From Chara braunii (Eukaryota; Streptophyta; Charophyceae; Charales; Characeae), in the NCBI GenBank assembly GCA_003427395.1, contig BFEA01000246.1, positions 281,789 to 313,435 on the forward strand: a stretch of 31,647 nt of DNA. Reading direction: 5' to 3'. Below, piece after piece: positions 1-9,240 of this stretch. The first letter of the stretch is position 1; the number at the start of each line of letters is the position of its first letter. Position numbers and translations under genes: made by a program. Under the pieces are notes generated by a model. The model did not search any database, was not told the DNA's origin, and saw nothing but the letters and a program-made list of their open reading frames with translations.

Positions 1-310
1 AAAAATTAAAAAGGTTTTAAGGGGGGGGGGGGGAAAGAAAAACCTAAAAAAGAAAAAAAATACCGAAATAATGAGTGGCGAGTACATTTCTGACGTTTTC
101 ATCTTTGACGATTTTTCATTTTTATTTGTATCAGCCAAATGCCCTGAAACTTTGTTCGCACATACTTCAAATGCTAAAAAACTCATAAAACAAACTTCAA
201 AAAAACATGTTTTTTAGACCCCGAAATAATATTTGGCAGAGACCAAATTTTGGGATGTTCGGCCCCCTCACGTTCAACCTGACAACCAAACTTTCGGGTG
301 GGTAACCCTG
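1..310 (-). mobile_element. hAT-like MITE, one end only (cut by window edge)
   Basis: The right border is the terminal inverted repeat GGTAACCCTG at 301-310, which reads inward from the end as CAGGGTTACC. This is the same end type as the elements at 7409-8022 and 20455-20917. Read on the minus strand, about 64-150 matches a module that occurs twice in 7409-8022 and once in 20455-20917, around the shared core CAAAGATG (complement at 100-107). The other end and its target duplication lie outside the window, so TGCATACA at 311-318 is only a candidate duplication. A run of 13 G lies at 21-33. It is non-coding. Confidence 0.6.
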
Positions 311-812
311 TGCATACATAAATATCAATTTTTTTCTTAGTAATTTTTTCACTCTTCAACATTCGATTCTATAGGAGATGCATTGTGTAAAATACGTTTA
401 TTTTAAGACGACTTGAGTTTTTTTCTCCTTTTTACTCTTGCAACCTAACTACCACTTACGAATGTCTGTATAATCAATAAAAACAATGCGCGCGTACGTC
501 AATATTTAATTGATATAATATTTTTAGTAATATATTATTGCGCATGTGGTAACATATCTAATTAGACATATTAAAAAACATTAATCCATCTTAACTATAA
601 TTATTAAACCAATGCATTTTATAAAACTTAGAGGAACGAGTAAAAACCTTAGAGTCATACCATTAGCAATAAAGGAGAAAAAAACAGACAATTATTATTA
701 TAATTTATTTTATAAACTATATTTTTTAATTTTTTTTTCAAATACATAAACCAAATGCAAATAAGTGATAACAAGTGTAAGAAATATATTTTTATATATT
801 TTAAAGTAATTC
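311..812. other. AT-rich spacer without recognisable gene
   Basis: About 500 bp of AT-rich sequence with stops in all frames. The only structure seen is a weak inverted repeat around 495-540 (a CAATATTTAATTG-like arm against TAATATATTATTG). No gene, RNA or mobile-element end was recognised. Confidence 0.6.
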
Positions 813-1244
813 TTATGATGGTTGAATGTTTATACGGTTATACATATATAACACGAAGATGGTCACTACGAAGGGCAACACAATTCGAAGGATCCTTACG
901 ACGGAAAGTGTAACAATGTTGATCATCGCAACTACGACATCAACCACGAGGAGGACAACGAACACGGATGAAAGAAGCAACTTCATTCGATCAAAGAGGA
1001 TCGCTATCATAGCACAACGGTCCGCTTCCAGCGATAACCGTCCTGGCGCACACCAATAACGGTTTGTTGTGCAAGGTAGAGCGAGGCGCGACCCCGACTT
1101 CGACTCCGAAGGGAATGAAGCCCATCGACCAACAACGAGGATATGGTCGTAACAGAGCAACAAAGGCAGTTACCATTAGTACGAGGGGGACAACCACGAG
1201 CATAAGGGTGATGCGCAGGAAAAAAAAACAACCGGCAAAGCGCG
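813..1244. other. Unassigned GC-richer segment upstream of RT copy 1
   Basis: Base composition turns less AT-rich here and several short frames are open on both strands. Much of that comes from ACA/ACG/GAC trinucleotide-like sequence, which keeps frames open by chance. No motif was recognised. It directly precedes the recognisable RT homology that begins near 1245, so it could be decayed upstream sequence of that retroelement. The RT motif A expected there was not found, so a separate repeat is equally possible. Confidence 0.35.
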
Positions 1245-1395
1245 TTCGGAAAAACAATGGGCAGTGACCATTGAAGGATTTCGTATCTTGGGGACATGTT
1301 GAAGTTCGTGCGAATTGAACTAAGGTACACTTACACATTCACAATAGAAGTTCTCCTAAGACAGAATGTAGGAATCCTGATGGGGAAGACAACTA

Positions 1396-1737
1396 ATTGT
1401 TATTTCGTCAAAATGAACATCTTTTATTTTTTGAACGAAATTGAAATCCAGTTTTTTGGTCGAAAACTCGTCAAAAATTATTGTTCCTGAGGGTCGAACG
1501 TTTTACAAACGTTGGACCCCCTGGCTGTACATGAACCTAGCTTGAGACCAGGTACCTCCAGGCTGCTCTGTCTGGAGGTGCCTGGTCTCAAGCTATGTCC
1601 ATGTACATGCAGGGGGTCCAACGTTTTACAAATGTGGACCATCGTGAACAACAAATTTTGACGAGTTTTCGGCAAAAAAACTGGGTTTCAATTTCGTTCA
1701 AAAAATAAAAAATGTCCATTTATACGAAATGGTCGTT
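1396..1737. mobile_element. 342-bp foldback MITE inserted in RT copy 1
   Basis: The left arm (about 1396-1480) and right arm (about 1655-1737) are long inverted complements, for example TTTTTTGAACGAAATTGAAA on both. A second inner palindrome at 1514-1619 (GGACCCCCTG against CAGGGGGTCC, and GCTTGAGACCAGGTACCTCC against its complement) makes almost the whole element one hairpin. ACTA flanks it on both sides (1392-1395 and 1738-1741). Removing the insert plus one ACTA restores the RT reading frame across motif B (ACA ACT AGT CCA, T-T-S-P, aligned with R-T-S-P in copy 2). That fixes the borders well. The terminal bases of the two arms differ mostly by transitions. Superfamily is uncertain: a 2-4 bp duplication fits Tc1/mariner or CACTA-type better than hAT. 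Confidence 0.85.
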
Positions 1738-1932
1738 ACTAGTCCATTGCTCGCATGCATACTTTGCGCTTATGTAGAATGCAAACTCTTGAGTGACCTA
1801 GGGAAGTACGACCTCCAAATCTTCGGTGTGAGACTCATGGATGACATGATCCTGATAATAACATCTTTGTCTGGGAAGGCGTTGAAATGGGTGTTGAAGA
1901 AGTTCGCGAGTTGCTACCAGAGGAATTTGTGT

Positions 1933-2078
1933 CTCAAGAGAGCGGATGATGGTACTGGCACTATGAATTTTATGGGTTGTGAGGTTAGATGCTCCGGTAA
2001 CTATCCTCAAGAGAACGAATGATGGTACTGGTACTATGGATTTTTTGGATTGTGAGGTCAGATGCTCCGGTAATTATT
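1933..2078 (+). repeat. 73-bp tandem duplication inside RT copy 1
   Basis: CTCAAGAGAGCGGATGATGG at 1933 recurs as CTCAAGAGAACGAATGATGG at 2006, and the similarity continues through ATGCTCCGGTAA in each unit. The period of 73 is not a multiple of three, so the second unit is read in another frame. The region corresponds to the segment just after RT motif C. Confidence 0.9.
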
Positions 2079-2290
2079 CCTATTTAGGATGTGTCCATAC
2101 GTCACGTAATAAGCGAAATGTTTGGTCCTCCGGTGAACTCAAAATCAAGAACGAACAATCTCTCTTATCTTAGGGGAGTAAACAACAGAAGAGCGTTGCT
2201 ATAAATCATTACTTGCACCGATTGACCAGAACACTTCAATTCGAAGTGAGATCCCAAGACGGGTGTTGTCACTGAAACGAGACTCGAAAC

Positions 2291-2934
2291 TGAGAATCAA
2301 GGATTGCTCGATGGACTTTTTTGGAGTTGTGCTTCAAATGTTTGGCTTTCAGGGTGATGATGTGTAGAGGCAGACTTTCATGATTCTTGAACGAGAGTTA
2401 TTTGGGCTGGGAATACTTAGAAATGGCCTAAGGAATTGAATACTCGGTCTACGTTAACTACGGTTTTGAAAACTGAAACTTTGTATATTTCTGTATTTTG
2501 TGAGTTGGTGGTTTTTAGATGATCCATGCTTGGAGAAGGCTATGGTCCCCTGCCACTTTGGGACCAAAACTTTTTGTGTGTGTTTTGTAATTTCGTAATT
2601 GACATTTTTATATTGTATATGTTCAAATAAGGTTATTGTCGGTTCATGTAGCGCAAATTTCAGTAGTGATAGTAACTGAACTTGGTCGTATTAATGTTCG
2701 GACAGAGTTTGTTGTTTCGAGGAGTGAGAGCTTAAGTGACAAAATATGAATATTGATATATTGATGAAATATGAGCGGACAGGGTATTGGCGACCAATTG
2801 ATTACTTAGGTAGGCATGTCATTTGATTGGTACTTAAGGTATTGACGTAGGTCTGTTCGATGGACCCTATTAGGACCGGTAACCGTGTCGAAATAGCCGG
2901 TTCATTCTACACGTTAGAGAAGGAAGTTGCTAGT
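2291..2934. other. Decayed or untranslated sequence between RT copies
   Basis: About 640 bp between the end of RT copy 1 homology and the open frame of copy 2. It has multiple stops in all frames and no tRNA-like or terminal-repeat structure that I can see. It plausibly holds the 3' untranslated end of copy 1 and the 5' region of copy 2, but I found no convincing match to the 3' flank of copy 2, so a shared terminal repeat is not shown. Confidence 0.4.
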
Positions 2935-5088
2935 GTGGTGGATGGAAGTCGATAAGATCGAGTTACGGGAAGTCTGAGGTAAAGGTGAACGGCAAGCGGT
3001 GTAAGTTGTATATGTGTAAATGGAAAATGGAGAAGGGGGCTGAGATTGAGATTCTTCATTTAAGAAGGTGGAAACCCAAGATTACTAAGGATAAGGATTT
3101 CCTTATTTCGATCATACGTAATAAAAATTGTGGGGAAGCTTTACGTAAGTGTAATTTGGATGTGCTATTGAGACTGACGGGGGCAGCTCAAAACTTCTAG
3201 AGAGCATCCACGATAGCCTATCTGAGGAGACTAATCGGCAGCGTTATCAAGGAAGAATATGGATGGAGTTTGAATTCCAAAGTTATGGTGAAGCTGAAAT
3301 TTGACGACAGGATCCGGATCGTGGAAGTTAGGAAACTTTGAACGACAAACTCTAGGCCATGGAGGGTCCAGCCTGTTTGAAGAACCACGCGCGAAAGGGA
3401 GTGTGCATCATATGGGAGAAGAACCCGTCGGTCGTAAACCTTTTACACAATCAACGGGGATATTTCCGAGCTAAAGTGGCGACCTGCTCTTGTGCAGGGT
3501 TCCCCTATCCTCGGATATGTGGTCACTTGCGGTTTCGATTATCTGAGCTGGAAGACATTCATCCATTCTTTTGTAATGCCAATAATGTTCCGAAACTTTC
3601 ACACCCCGAACGCGGAAGCTTGTTGAAGCAGGAGATTATGGCAGGGTTGGAAGGCTGGGTCAATTGGAAGGGACCAAAGCCTGTGATTGGAAGGAGCGAT
3701 GTGGAAGCTTGCCCAACTGAGATACCCGATGCTACTACCAAGTTCCTTGGTATGAGGGAGGTGCACCTACTGAAGAAGAGACTTGATGGGATGGTGATGA
3801 CACCTTTGGACCGAAACCCGGGGGATACCCTGGTTCTATGTCCAAAGGTGTATTACGAAGCTATGCTGGAGTTATTTGTGGCTAGCACGGGGTATGTTGT
3901 GACAATGATGCATGAGGAGAGGGTGATGGAGTCAATGAGATTGGAGGTGATAGAAGCAGGTTTGATGAAGTTGGCGCAATGTGACAAAAAAGAAAAAATT
4001 GGGGAGGCATATGTTATGCCAAAGCATAAGGACCTCACCCGTTTCCGTTTGATTTGCCCAACGTACTCAGAGCCTACGATTAGAGGATGTAAGATTGTCG
4101 CCAAAGCACTATACACCATTCCACGCGACTTGCATTTCAATCTGAAGTCCGTGTCCTCAATAGTTCCGACATTGGACGTGATAAACAAGAGGGTTGGGAG
4201 AAGGATGGGGATTAACTCTGAGGTATCCGTGATGTCATATGACATCAAGGATATGTTCAACAAGTTACCGCATTCGGAGATTGTGGAAGCAGTTGATTGG
4301 TTAGTGGACTACCACATGGGCAAGGGCCGTAGCATGCCATGAGTCAACCTACGGGGAAAGGGCAAAGGAGACGATCATTGGCGGACTGTTAATCTGCAGC
4401 AGATTAAAAAGTTTTGTCCGGGTTGAACTAAGGCACACCTACACTCGGGCCACAGGGGTGTTGTTGAGGCAAATAGTGGGGATCCCAATGACGAAGCGTA
4501 CTAGTCCCCCACTGGCTTGTATCTTGTGTGCCTACACTGAACTCAAGTTTAGGCAAAATCTGTTAGGGCAGTAAGTGATGTGTTCAACGTTCGTTTGATG
4601 GACGATGTGAGTCTGGTAGTGCTTGAACGAAGACACAACCAGATAACAACCGATCAGATCCGATTGCAGTTTGAAGATTGTTATCTAAGGAACCTTCAAT
4701 TGAAAAGGACGGACAATAGATCTGGTACCTGGGATTTTCTGGGCACTCAGATGAGTGTCAGCCAGATTAAACCTTTTGTATCATGTTTCCATGTGGCAAA
4801 GAATGAAAGGATGATCTGGCATGCTGAGGCCTTGGAGTTTAAGAATGTCCAGTCCTACAGATCCTGGGGAAGCAAGCAGCAAAATAGTGTTGTGGTTGTG
4901 TGGCATCTTCACATGATTGACCGGAATACGAATGTGTGAATACGTATCCCGGGACAAGTTTTGAGTTTAGTGCGGGGGTTGAGGATGAAGGATTTCCCGG
5001 CTATATTTGTGGAGCGGGTAGTTAAGCGATTTGCGAAGGGACGGGATAGGATTTGGAGTTGGACAGTTAAATGGTTGTATCCAAAATA
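2935..5088 (+). pseudogene. Reverse transcriptase pseudogene copy 2, Penelope-like
   Basis: Frame pieces join in one direction as a retroelement polymerase. About 2935-3341 is an N-terminal part with a stop at 3198-3200. 3359-4342 is a 327-residue open piece with a Cys-rich patch (ATCSCAGFPYPRICGH), the finger motif PKHKDLTRFRLICPTYSEP, and motif A SYDIKDMFNKLP with Asp near residue 295. After the TGA at 4340 and a shift near 4425 come KKFVRVELRHTYT and motif B GIPMTKRTSPPLACILCAY. After another shift near 4572 come motif C RLMDD (4592-4606), CYLRNLQLKR, DFLG and SWGSKQQNSV, running to about 5088. Motif order A-B-C and the R-x-x-DD form support an RT of Penelope-like or related type. No GIY-YIG endonuclease was recognised. 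At least three stops and three frameshifts make it inactive. RNA-dependent DNA synthesis is the known role of the family; nothing here suggests host use. Confidence 0.7.
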
Positions 5089-5221
5089 GTGGGAGTTACG
5101 TGGAGGGACTGGACTACTTGCACCAACTGGGACTCGAACTGTGTCACTGTGGTTTCGTGAATAGGATGTCCGGAATCAAGTCACGATATTTGTTTATTCC
5201 TTAATGTTTTTTTAGTTGTGT

Positions 5222-5335
5222 CTACAAGAACAGGGATTTAGGATGTGAGTTGCTGAGTAAGCTTCATGTATGGATTGGTTTTACAAGGACAAGGAGTTAG
5301 GATTTGTGTTGTTGAGTAAGCATTACGTACAGTTG
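5222..5335 (+). repeat. Degenerate two-unit direct repeat 3' of RT copy 2
   Basis: TACAAGAACAGGGATTTAGG near 5222 recurs as TACAAGGACAAGGAGTTAGG near 5281, both followed by a TTG(C/T)TGAGTAAGC core. The spacing is about 59 bp. It may be part of the untranslated tail of the preceding retroelement. Confidence 0.6.
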
Positions 5336-5460
5336 GTCGTTCTAGGCTTATTTAAGAAGAAAGTGATTCAGGTATCGAGCTGTTGAACTCAGCTAAGTAA
5401 ATCTCGTCTCTTCTTTTCTTTTTGTTCCGTTTTCATATCTGTTTGTAGGAAAGCTGCAAC

Positions 5461-5620
5461 CCAGGAATCGAACCCTGTACCTCTACCTTTTGTTTCTCAG
5501 TGTGGTCTGGTTGTTTTGGGGTGTGTTGGGTATCGGACAAAGATACCGGAATCGAACCCCGTACCTCTACTATTTTGTTTTTGTTTTTTTGCCTGTTAGA
5601 ATGTAGGAATCGAACCACAT
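5461..5620 (-). repeat. Three repeats with tRNA T-arm (B-box-like) core
   Basis: The minus strand carries GGTTCGATTCC three times (complements near 5465, 5551 and 5608). The first two lie in a longer shared unit whose plus strand reads GGAATCGAACCCYGTACCTCTAC. GGTTCGATTCC fits the pol III B-box consensus. No A-box was found upstream of any copy, so these are not complete tRNAs. A fourth, weaker relative (GGGACTCGAACTGTG) lies near 5129. They may be tRNA-derived SINE scraps in the retroelement tail. Confidence 0.5.
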
Positions 5621-6750
5621 GCATGTTGGCGTGTAGTGGTATGCATGGCGCTTGTCCCTTTGTGTTTTGTCGCAGTCGGGTTTTTTATGTCTTGTGTAGT
5701 TGTTTTCTCATAGGTACGAACACCCTCTGTTCCGGTACGGTTTGTGGGACAGAGCCATTCGCAGTCGCAGGAATACTTACGAGGACCTTGGACAAAGAGA
5801 TTTTGTTTTGGGACCGGCCACCGGTTGTCCGTGGTTTAGTTTAGCATGACAGACTAAGACTTAGGCCATTATGCGACTATATGAGAATTGATTGCGCGAC
5901 CTTTGGTCTTTTTCCGGGTCCGACGCAAGTGATCACTGATTGTTTCCGAAGACAGTCTGTTGGTCAACAACGAAGGTGGGTTAGTGGAAGGTAGGAGATT
6001 GAGAAGGGCATAGTTTGGTGGAAACCCCCTGAAGATGACCGAGTGGCTGCGGTCGAAAATGGTCGGGGAACCATATCCCAACCGACATGCAATTTGTTGT
6101 ACATGTGTGCTTATGTACCCTGTACGTGAATATACATGAACTTTTTGATACCGTGTCTAATTGATACTGTGTGGATTGACTTATGTATTCTTCTCACTAA
6201 ATCAGTAATCCACTATAGTAACGTACATATCAATGTGTTAATTGATATAACTTTTTACTTCTTAAACTTTCAATTCCTCAAATACAAAATTGAAAACACG
6301 TTGGGTTAACCAATAACAAAATTATGAAAAAAAAACATAAATATGTATTTTTTAGTGTCTATCATCAAATAAAACTCTCGGTTAAACTGTAGGCAGAAAC
6401 AAATACAAAAATAACAAACGAGGGTTTGTGATAAACTATTTAGTTGGGGTTTCATTAATTCAGCAACAAGTTGAACTCTCTTCGGGTTACAAGGTCTTGT
6501 AACTGATGATATTAAAAGTCATAATTCACTTTAACCCCAATTTTTTGTTAAACATAACGAACTAATCGACAAATGATATCATTGGGTAGTATCAACCACT
6601 ACCCTTAATATACCTTTAAAGAAAATAGAAATCGACCATCACTTACTCACACTAAGTAAAAATAAATCTTCAGACTTCATCAATTTCGATCTTGAAGTTA
6701 CATTAGGAAAACATTTGTCATTAAGGGGCATCAAAATATATGAATATATT
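5621..6750. other. No gene recognised; AT-rich after about 6100
   Basis: 5621-6090 has mixed composition with a few short frames and no recognised motif. 6091-6750 is AT-rich with stops in every frame. I see no repeat ends, RNA genes or coding sequence here. Confidence 0.5.
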
Positions 6751-6758
6751 AAAATATA

Positions 6759-6990
6759 CTAGGCTACCCGCCGGGCCGCCCAGGTCACCCTATTTTCCCA
6801 GACGGCCAAAAAAAAAAAAGAAACTATGTTATTCAGAAACATAAATTGAACAACTTTTGCCTTAGGGTCACATCAAAATTCTTTACCATATTTAAAATAA
6901 AAAAATAAAGTAAAAAGAATTATTTTTTTATTTTTTATTTTTTTTTAAGTCCGGCCAGGCGAGTGGCTCCGGGCCACTCTGGTAGCATAA
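6759..6990. mobile_element. hAT-like MITE, CTAGGCTACC family, 232 bp
   Basis: The left end CTAGGCTACC and decayed right end GGTAGCATAA (the intact relative at 13572 has GGTAGCCTAG) are flanked by an exact 8-bp direct repeat AAAATATA (6751-6758 and 6991-6998), the hAT hallmark. The ends are GC-rich (CCGCCGGGCCGCCC, CCGGGCCACTCTGG) and the interior is AT-rich. On the minus strand, 6822-6888 contains the core GATGTGACCCTAAGGCAAAA, which is shared with 7409-8022, 13572-13848 and 14787-15286. It is non-coding and too small to encode a transposase, so it would move only with help from an autonomous hAT elsewhere. Confidence 0.88.
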
Positions 6991-6998
6991 AAAATATA

Positions 6999-7400
6999 TC
7001 AAAATAGACTAATTATGCGCCTATAATATTAATGTTTTCATTGTATTATTTTTGGTCAAATTTTAATGACTATATTAACTTATAAACCCAAAATATAGAT
7101 ATATGTTCATATTGTAATATTGAATATTTGATTACGATGATAAAATAATCATTTGTTTATATGATTCATCTGTGAGTTATTATTCAATATTGTTTATTAT
7201 ATTTTTTTTTACAATTATTATAAAAATTAATTGTATGATTTTTATTGATAAATACACATAATATAATTATTTTATGTGAATAACATAAATTTTAAAAGTA
7301 TTATAATTTTATTAAAGTCGTAACAATGATATTAAACACATAAGCATTTAGGTGCATGCACTTACAATAAATTTTGATAATAATATATCGATATAATATA
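6999..7400. other. AT-rich spacer without gene
   Basis: About 400 bp of very AT-rich sequence between two hAT-like MITEs. No coding, RNA or repeat structure was recognised. Confidence 0.6.
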
Positions 7401-7408
7401 AACATAAT

Positions 7409-8022
7409 CAGGATCACCATCCCGTACGTACGGACGTGAGGTACATGCCTGTAAATTTTCAGTCATTTGGCTAAGCCAAATAAGAATTAAAAATTGTCAA
7501 AGATGGCGGTGTCAAAACGCGCTCGCCCACATATTTTTTCACTTTTTACTTTTTGTTTTCACTTTAGTTCGGGGTCTAAACAATTTTATTATTTTTTGAA
7601 AACTTTTTTAGTGAGTTTTGTATTATGTGAAGTATACATCTGTAAATTTTCAGGGCATCTAGCTATGCAAAAGAAATAAAATGAAAAATCGCCAAAGATG
7701 GCGGTGCCGAAAACATGCTCGCGCACTCACTAAATTTAATTCTCTTTTTATTTTTATTTATTTTTATTATTACTATTATTATTTGTATTTTATTTTTATT
7801 TCAAGTTTGGTAAGGAATTCGGATGTAATGCTCAGGCAAATCTTGTTTAATTTATTGTTTTCCATAACATATCTTTTTTTCAGATTTTTTTAATGACCTT
7901 GTTTTTTTTGTTTTTTTTGGGTCCGCGTTCCGCCCGAACGGCCGAACGCCTCCCCAAGGGGTCCCATACGTTCGGGCGTTCGGGTTCGGGCGTTCGTCCC
8001 GTCCCGAACGCCGGTTACCCTG
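7409..8022 (+). mobile_element. hAT-like MITE, CAGGRTNACC family, 614 bp
   Basis: The left end CAGGATCACC and right end GGTTACCCTG form the inverted repeat and are flanked by an exact 8-bp duplication AACATAAT (7401-7408 and 8023-8030). Inside, a module with CAAAGATGGCGGTG occurs twice (7498-7511 and 7693-7706) in longer similar units, each preceded by a TGTAAATTTTCAG block. Then the core shared with the CTAGG families lies at 7809-7873. The right 110 bp is a GC-rich block of GTTCGGGC-like repeats. Two short open frames here are chance. No transposase is encoded. Confidence 0.9.
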
Positions 8023-8030
8023 AACATAAT

Positions 8031-9079
8031 TGAATTATTAACAATAACAAATATAATATAACGAATAACATAAAACTTATTTTAAATTTAACACAACTGT
8101 AATAATCATATTAAAAATTCAAGATATATTTGAATAATAACTATCAGTAAATATTTTACGTAATATATTTTATTTAAAAATAGTAAATGAATATTTTGTA
8201 GCTCAAATAATAATTATAATGATTGATAAGCTAACGAAGAACAATTTTGATATGAGTGATATATTTCTTATACATTTCCAATGAGGCAAACTTAAAGAAT
8301 AAGAATGCATATACATATTATTGAAATAAAGTAATACACCTACGAGGGTAAGTTAGTTATATCAACCAAGAATTTGTTATCATGCCCCTTACATTTGAAA
8401 TTCGTAAATATTATCGTTATTTAACTAATTATATTAAATGATCACGATGCGGCGTTCAATTATCAATAAAATATATATATATATATATTATTTTCATTAT
8501 AATAATTCATTATGATAATGAATATGAAAATTAAAATGATATACAATGGAATAAATTTCTTTATTTTAATAGCCGACATAATATCTGAAGCATGAAGAGG
8601 GTAGGAATGCCATTATCATTTGTGTAACAATAACGTGATATATACATAGGGAAAAAAAAGTGTTACACTAATAAAGTAGTAACAAAAACAAAAATTTATG
8701 CCAATGAGAAGAAAAATCCACCCACAACATTAGGAGTAAGAAAATAATTGCCGACTATGGTAACTCCTCATAAACCTTTTCATGAAAGTTACCCAAAGGT
8801 TAGTATTAAGTACAATGAATTGCGGATGAGTATGAGTTTGAAGGTCCTTCTAACAATGTTATGCAGATGTTAACATTTTTGTTAAGGAGATTGTCTCTCC
8901 GGCTAAATGTGTTAGTTATACCTCTTTGAATTCCCTTTGACTGGATAAAAGAACATAACTTTCATCGTCGTGAGCATCAGTTATCGTTTTTTTTCGCAAA
9001 AGATGAAAGTTTGCTTAGCCATATCATACAAGACGAAAAATAAAACAAAATGAGAGACAATTTGGGGACGGCGCGTAAA
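8031..9079. other. AT-rich spacer with a TA microsatellite
   Basis: About 1 kb of AT-rich sequence with frequent stops. A (TA)n run lies at about 8470-8489. No gene or mobile-element border was recognised. Confidence 0.6.
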
Positions 9080-9240
9080 TAATCCCGGGAACCGCCAAGA
9101 CGGTCGTGCTTGCGTCGTCGTTTCTCGCGGTCCCCTATGAGAGGATAGGTTCTCGTGGGGCACACTTACCTTCCCTAAGGGGCTATCATGACCCTTAGGG
9201 GCGTATCGCTACCGAGCTACTGACCCACGTACAAAAAAAA
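9080..9240 (-). repeat. Possible tRNA-derived SINE head with hairpin
   Basis: The minus strand starts GTGGGTCAGTAGCTCGGTAG, which resembles a tRNA D-arm/A-box. It is followed by a perfect 9-bp stem CCCTAAGGG/CCCTTAGGG (plus strand 9174-9201), where an anticodon-arm-like hairpin would sit. A convincing B-box is missing; AGAACCTATCCTC is only weakly similar. The minus strand runs on through GC-richer sequence to a T-rich end near 9035. This could be a degenerate SINE or unrelated palindromic DNA. Confidence 0.35.

Larger units (their letters stand above)
1245..2290 (+). pseudogene. Reverse transcriptase pseudogene copy 1, 3' half, Penelope-like
   Basis: This is the C-terminal half of the RT found more fully at 2935-5088. 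Matching blocks in order are FVRIELRYTYT then LLRQ at about 1300-1370, the motif-B-like GILMGKTTSPLLACILCAY split by an insertion, and the catalytic motif C RLMDD at 1831-1845, followed by CYQRNLCLKR (compare CYLRNLQLKR) and a decayed GSKQQ block near 2173. Family knowledge: RxxDD with a G-x-M...SP-LA motif B is typical of Penelope-like and related RTs. Breaks are the absence of motif A and upstream domains, a 342-bp foldback insertion at 1396-1737, a 73-bp tandem duplication at 1933-2078 that shifts the frame, and further stops. It cannot make a working enzyme. RT identity is fairly sure; the Penelope placement is an inference from motif form. Confidence 0.65.

Noticed and set aside
813-1338. 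Several overlapping frames of 64-116 codons on both strands
   Set aside because: Mutually overlapping, no recognised motif, explained by GAC/ACA-rich composition.
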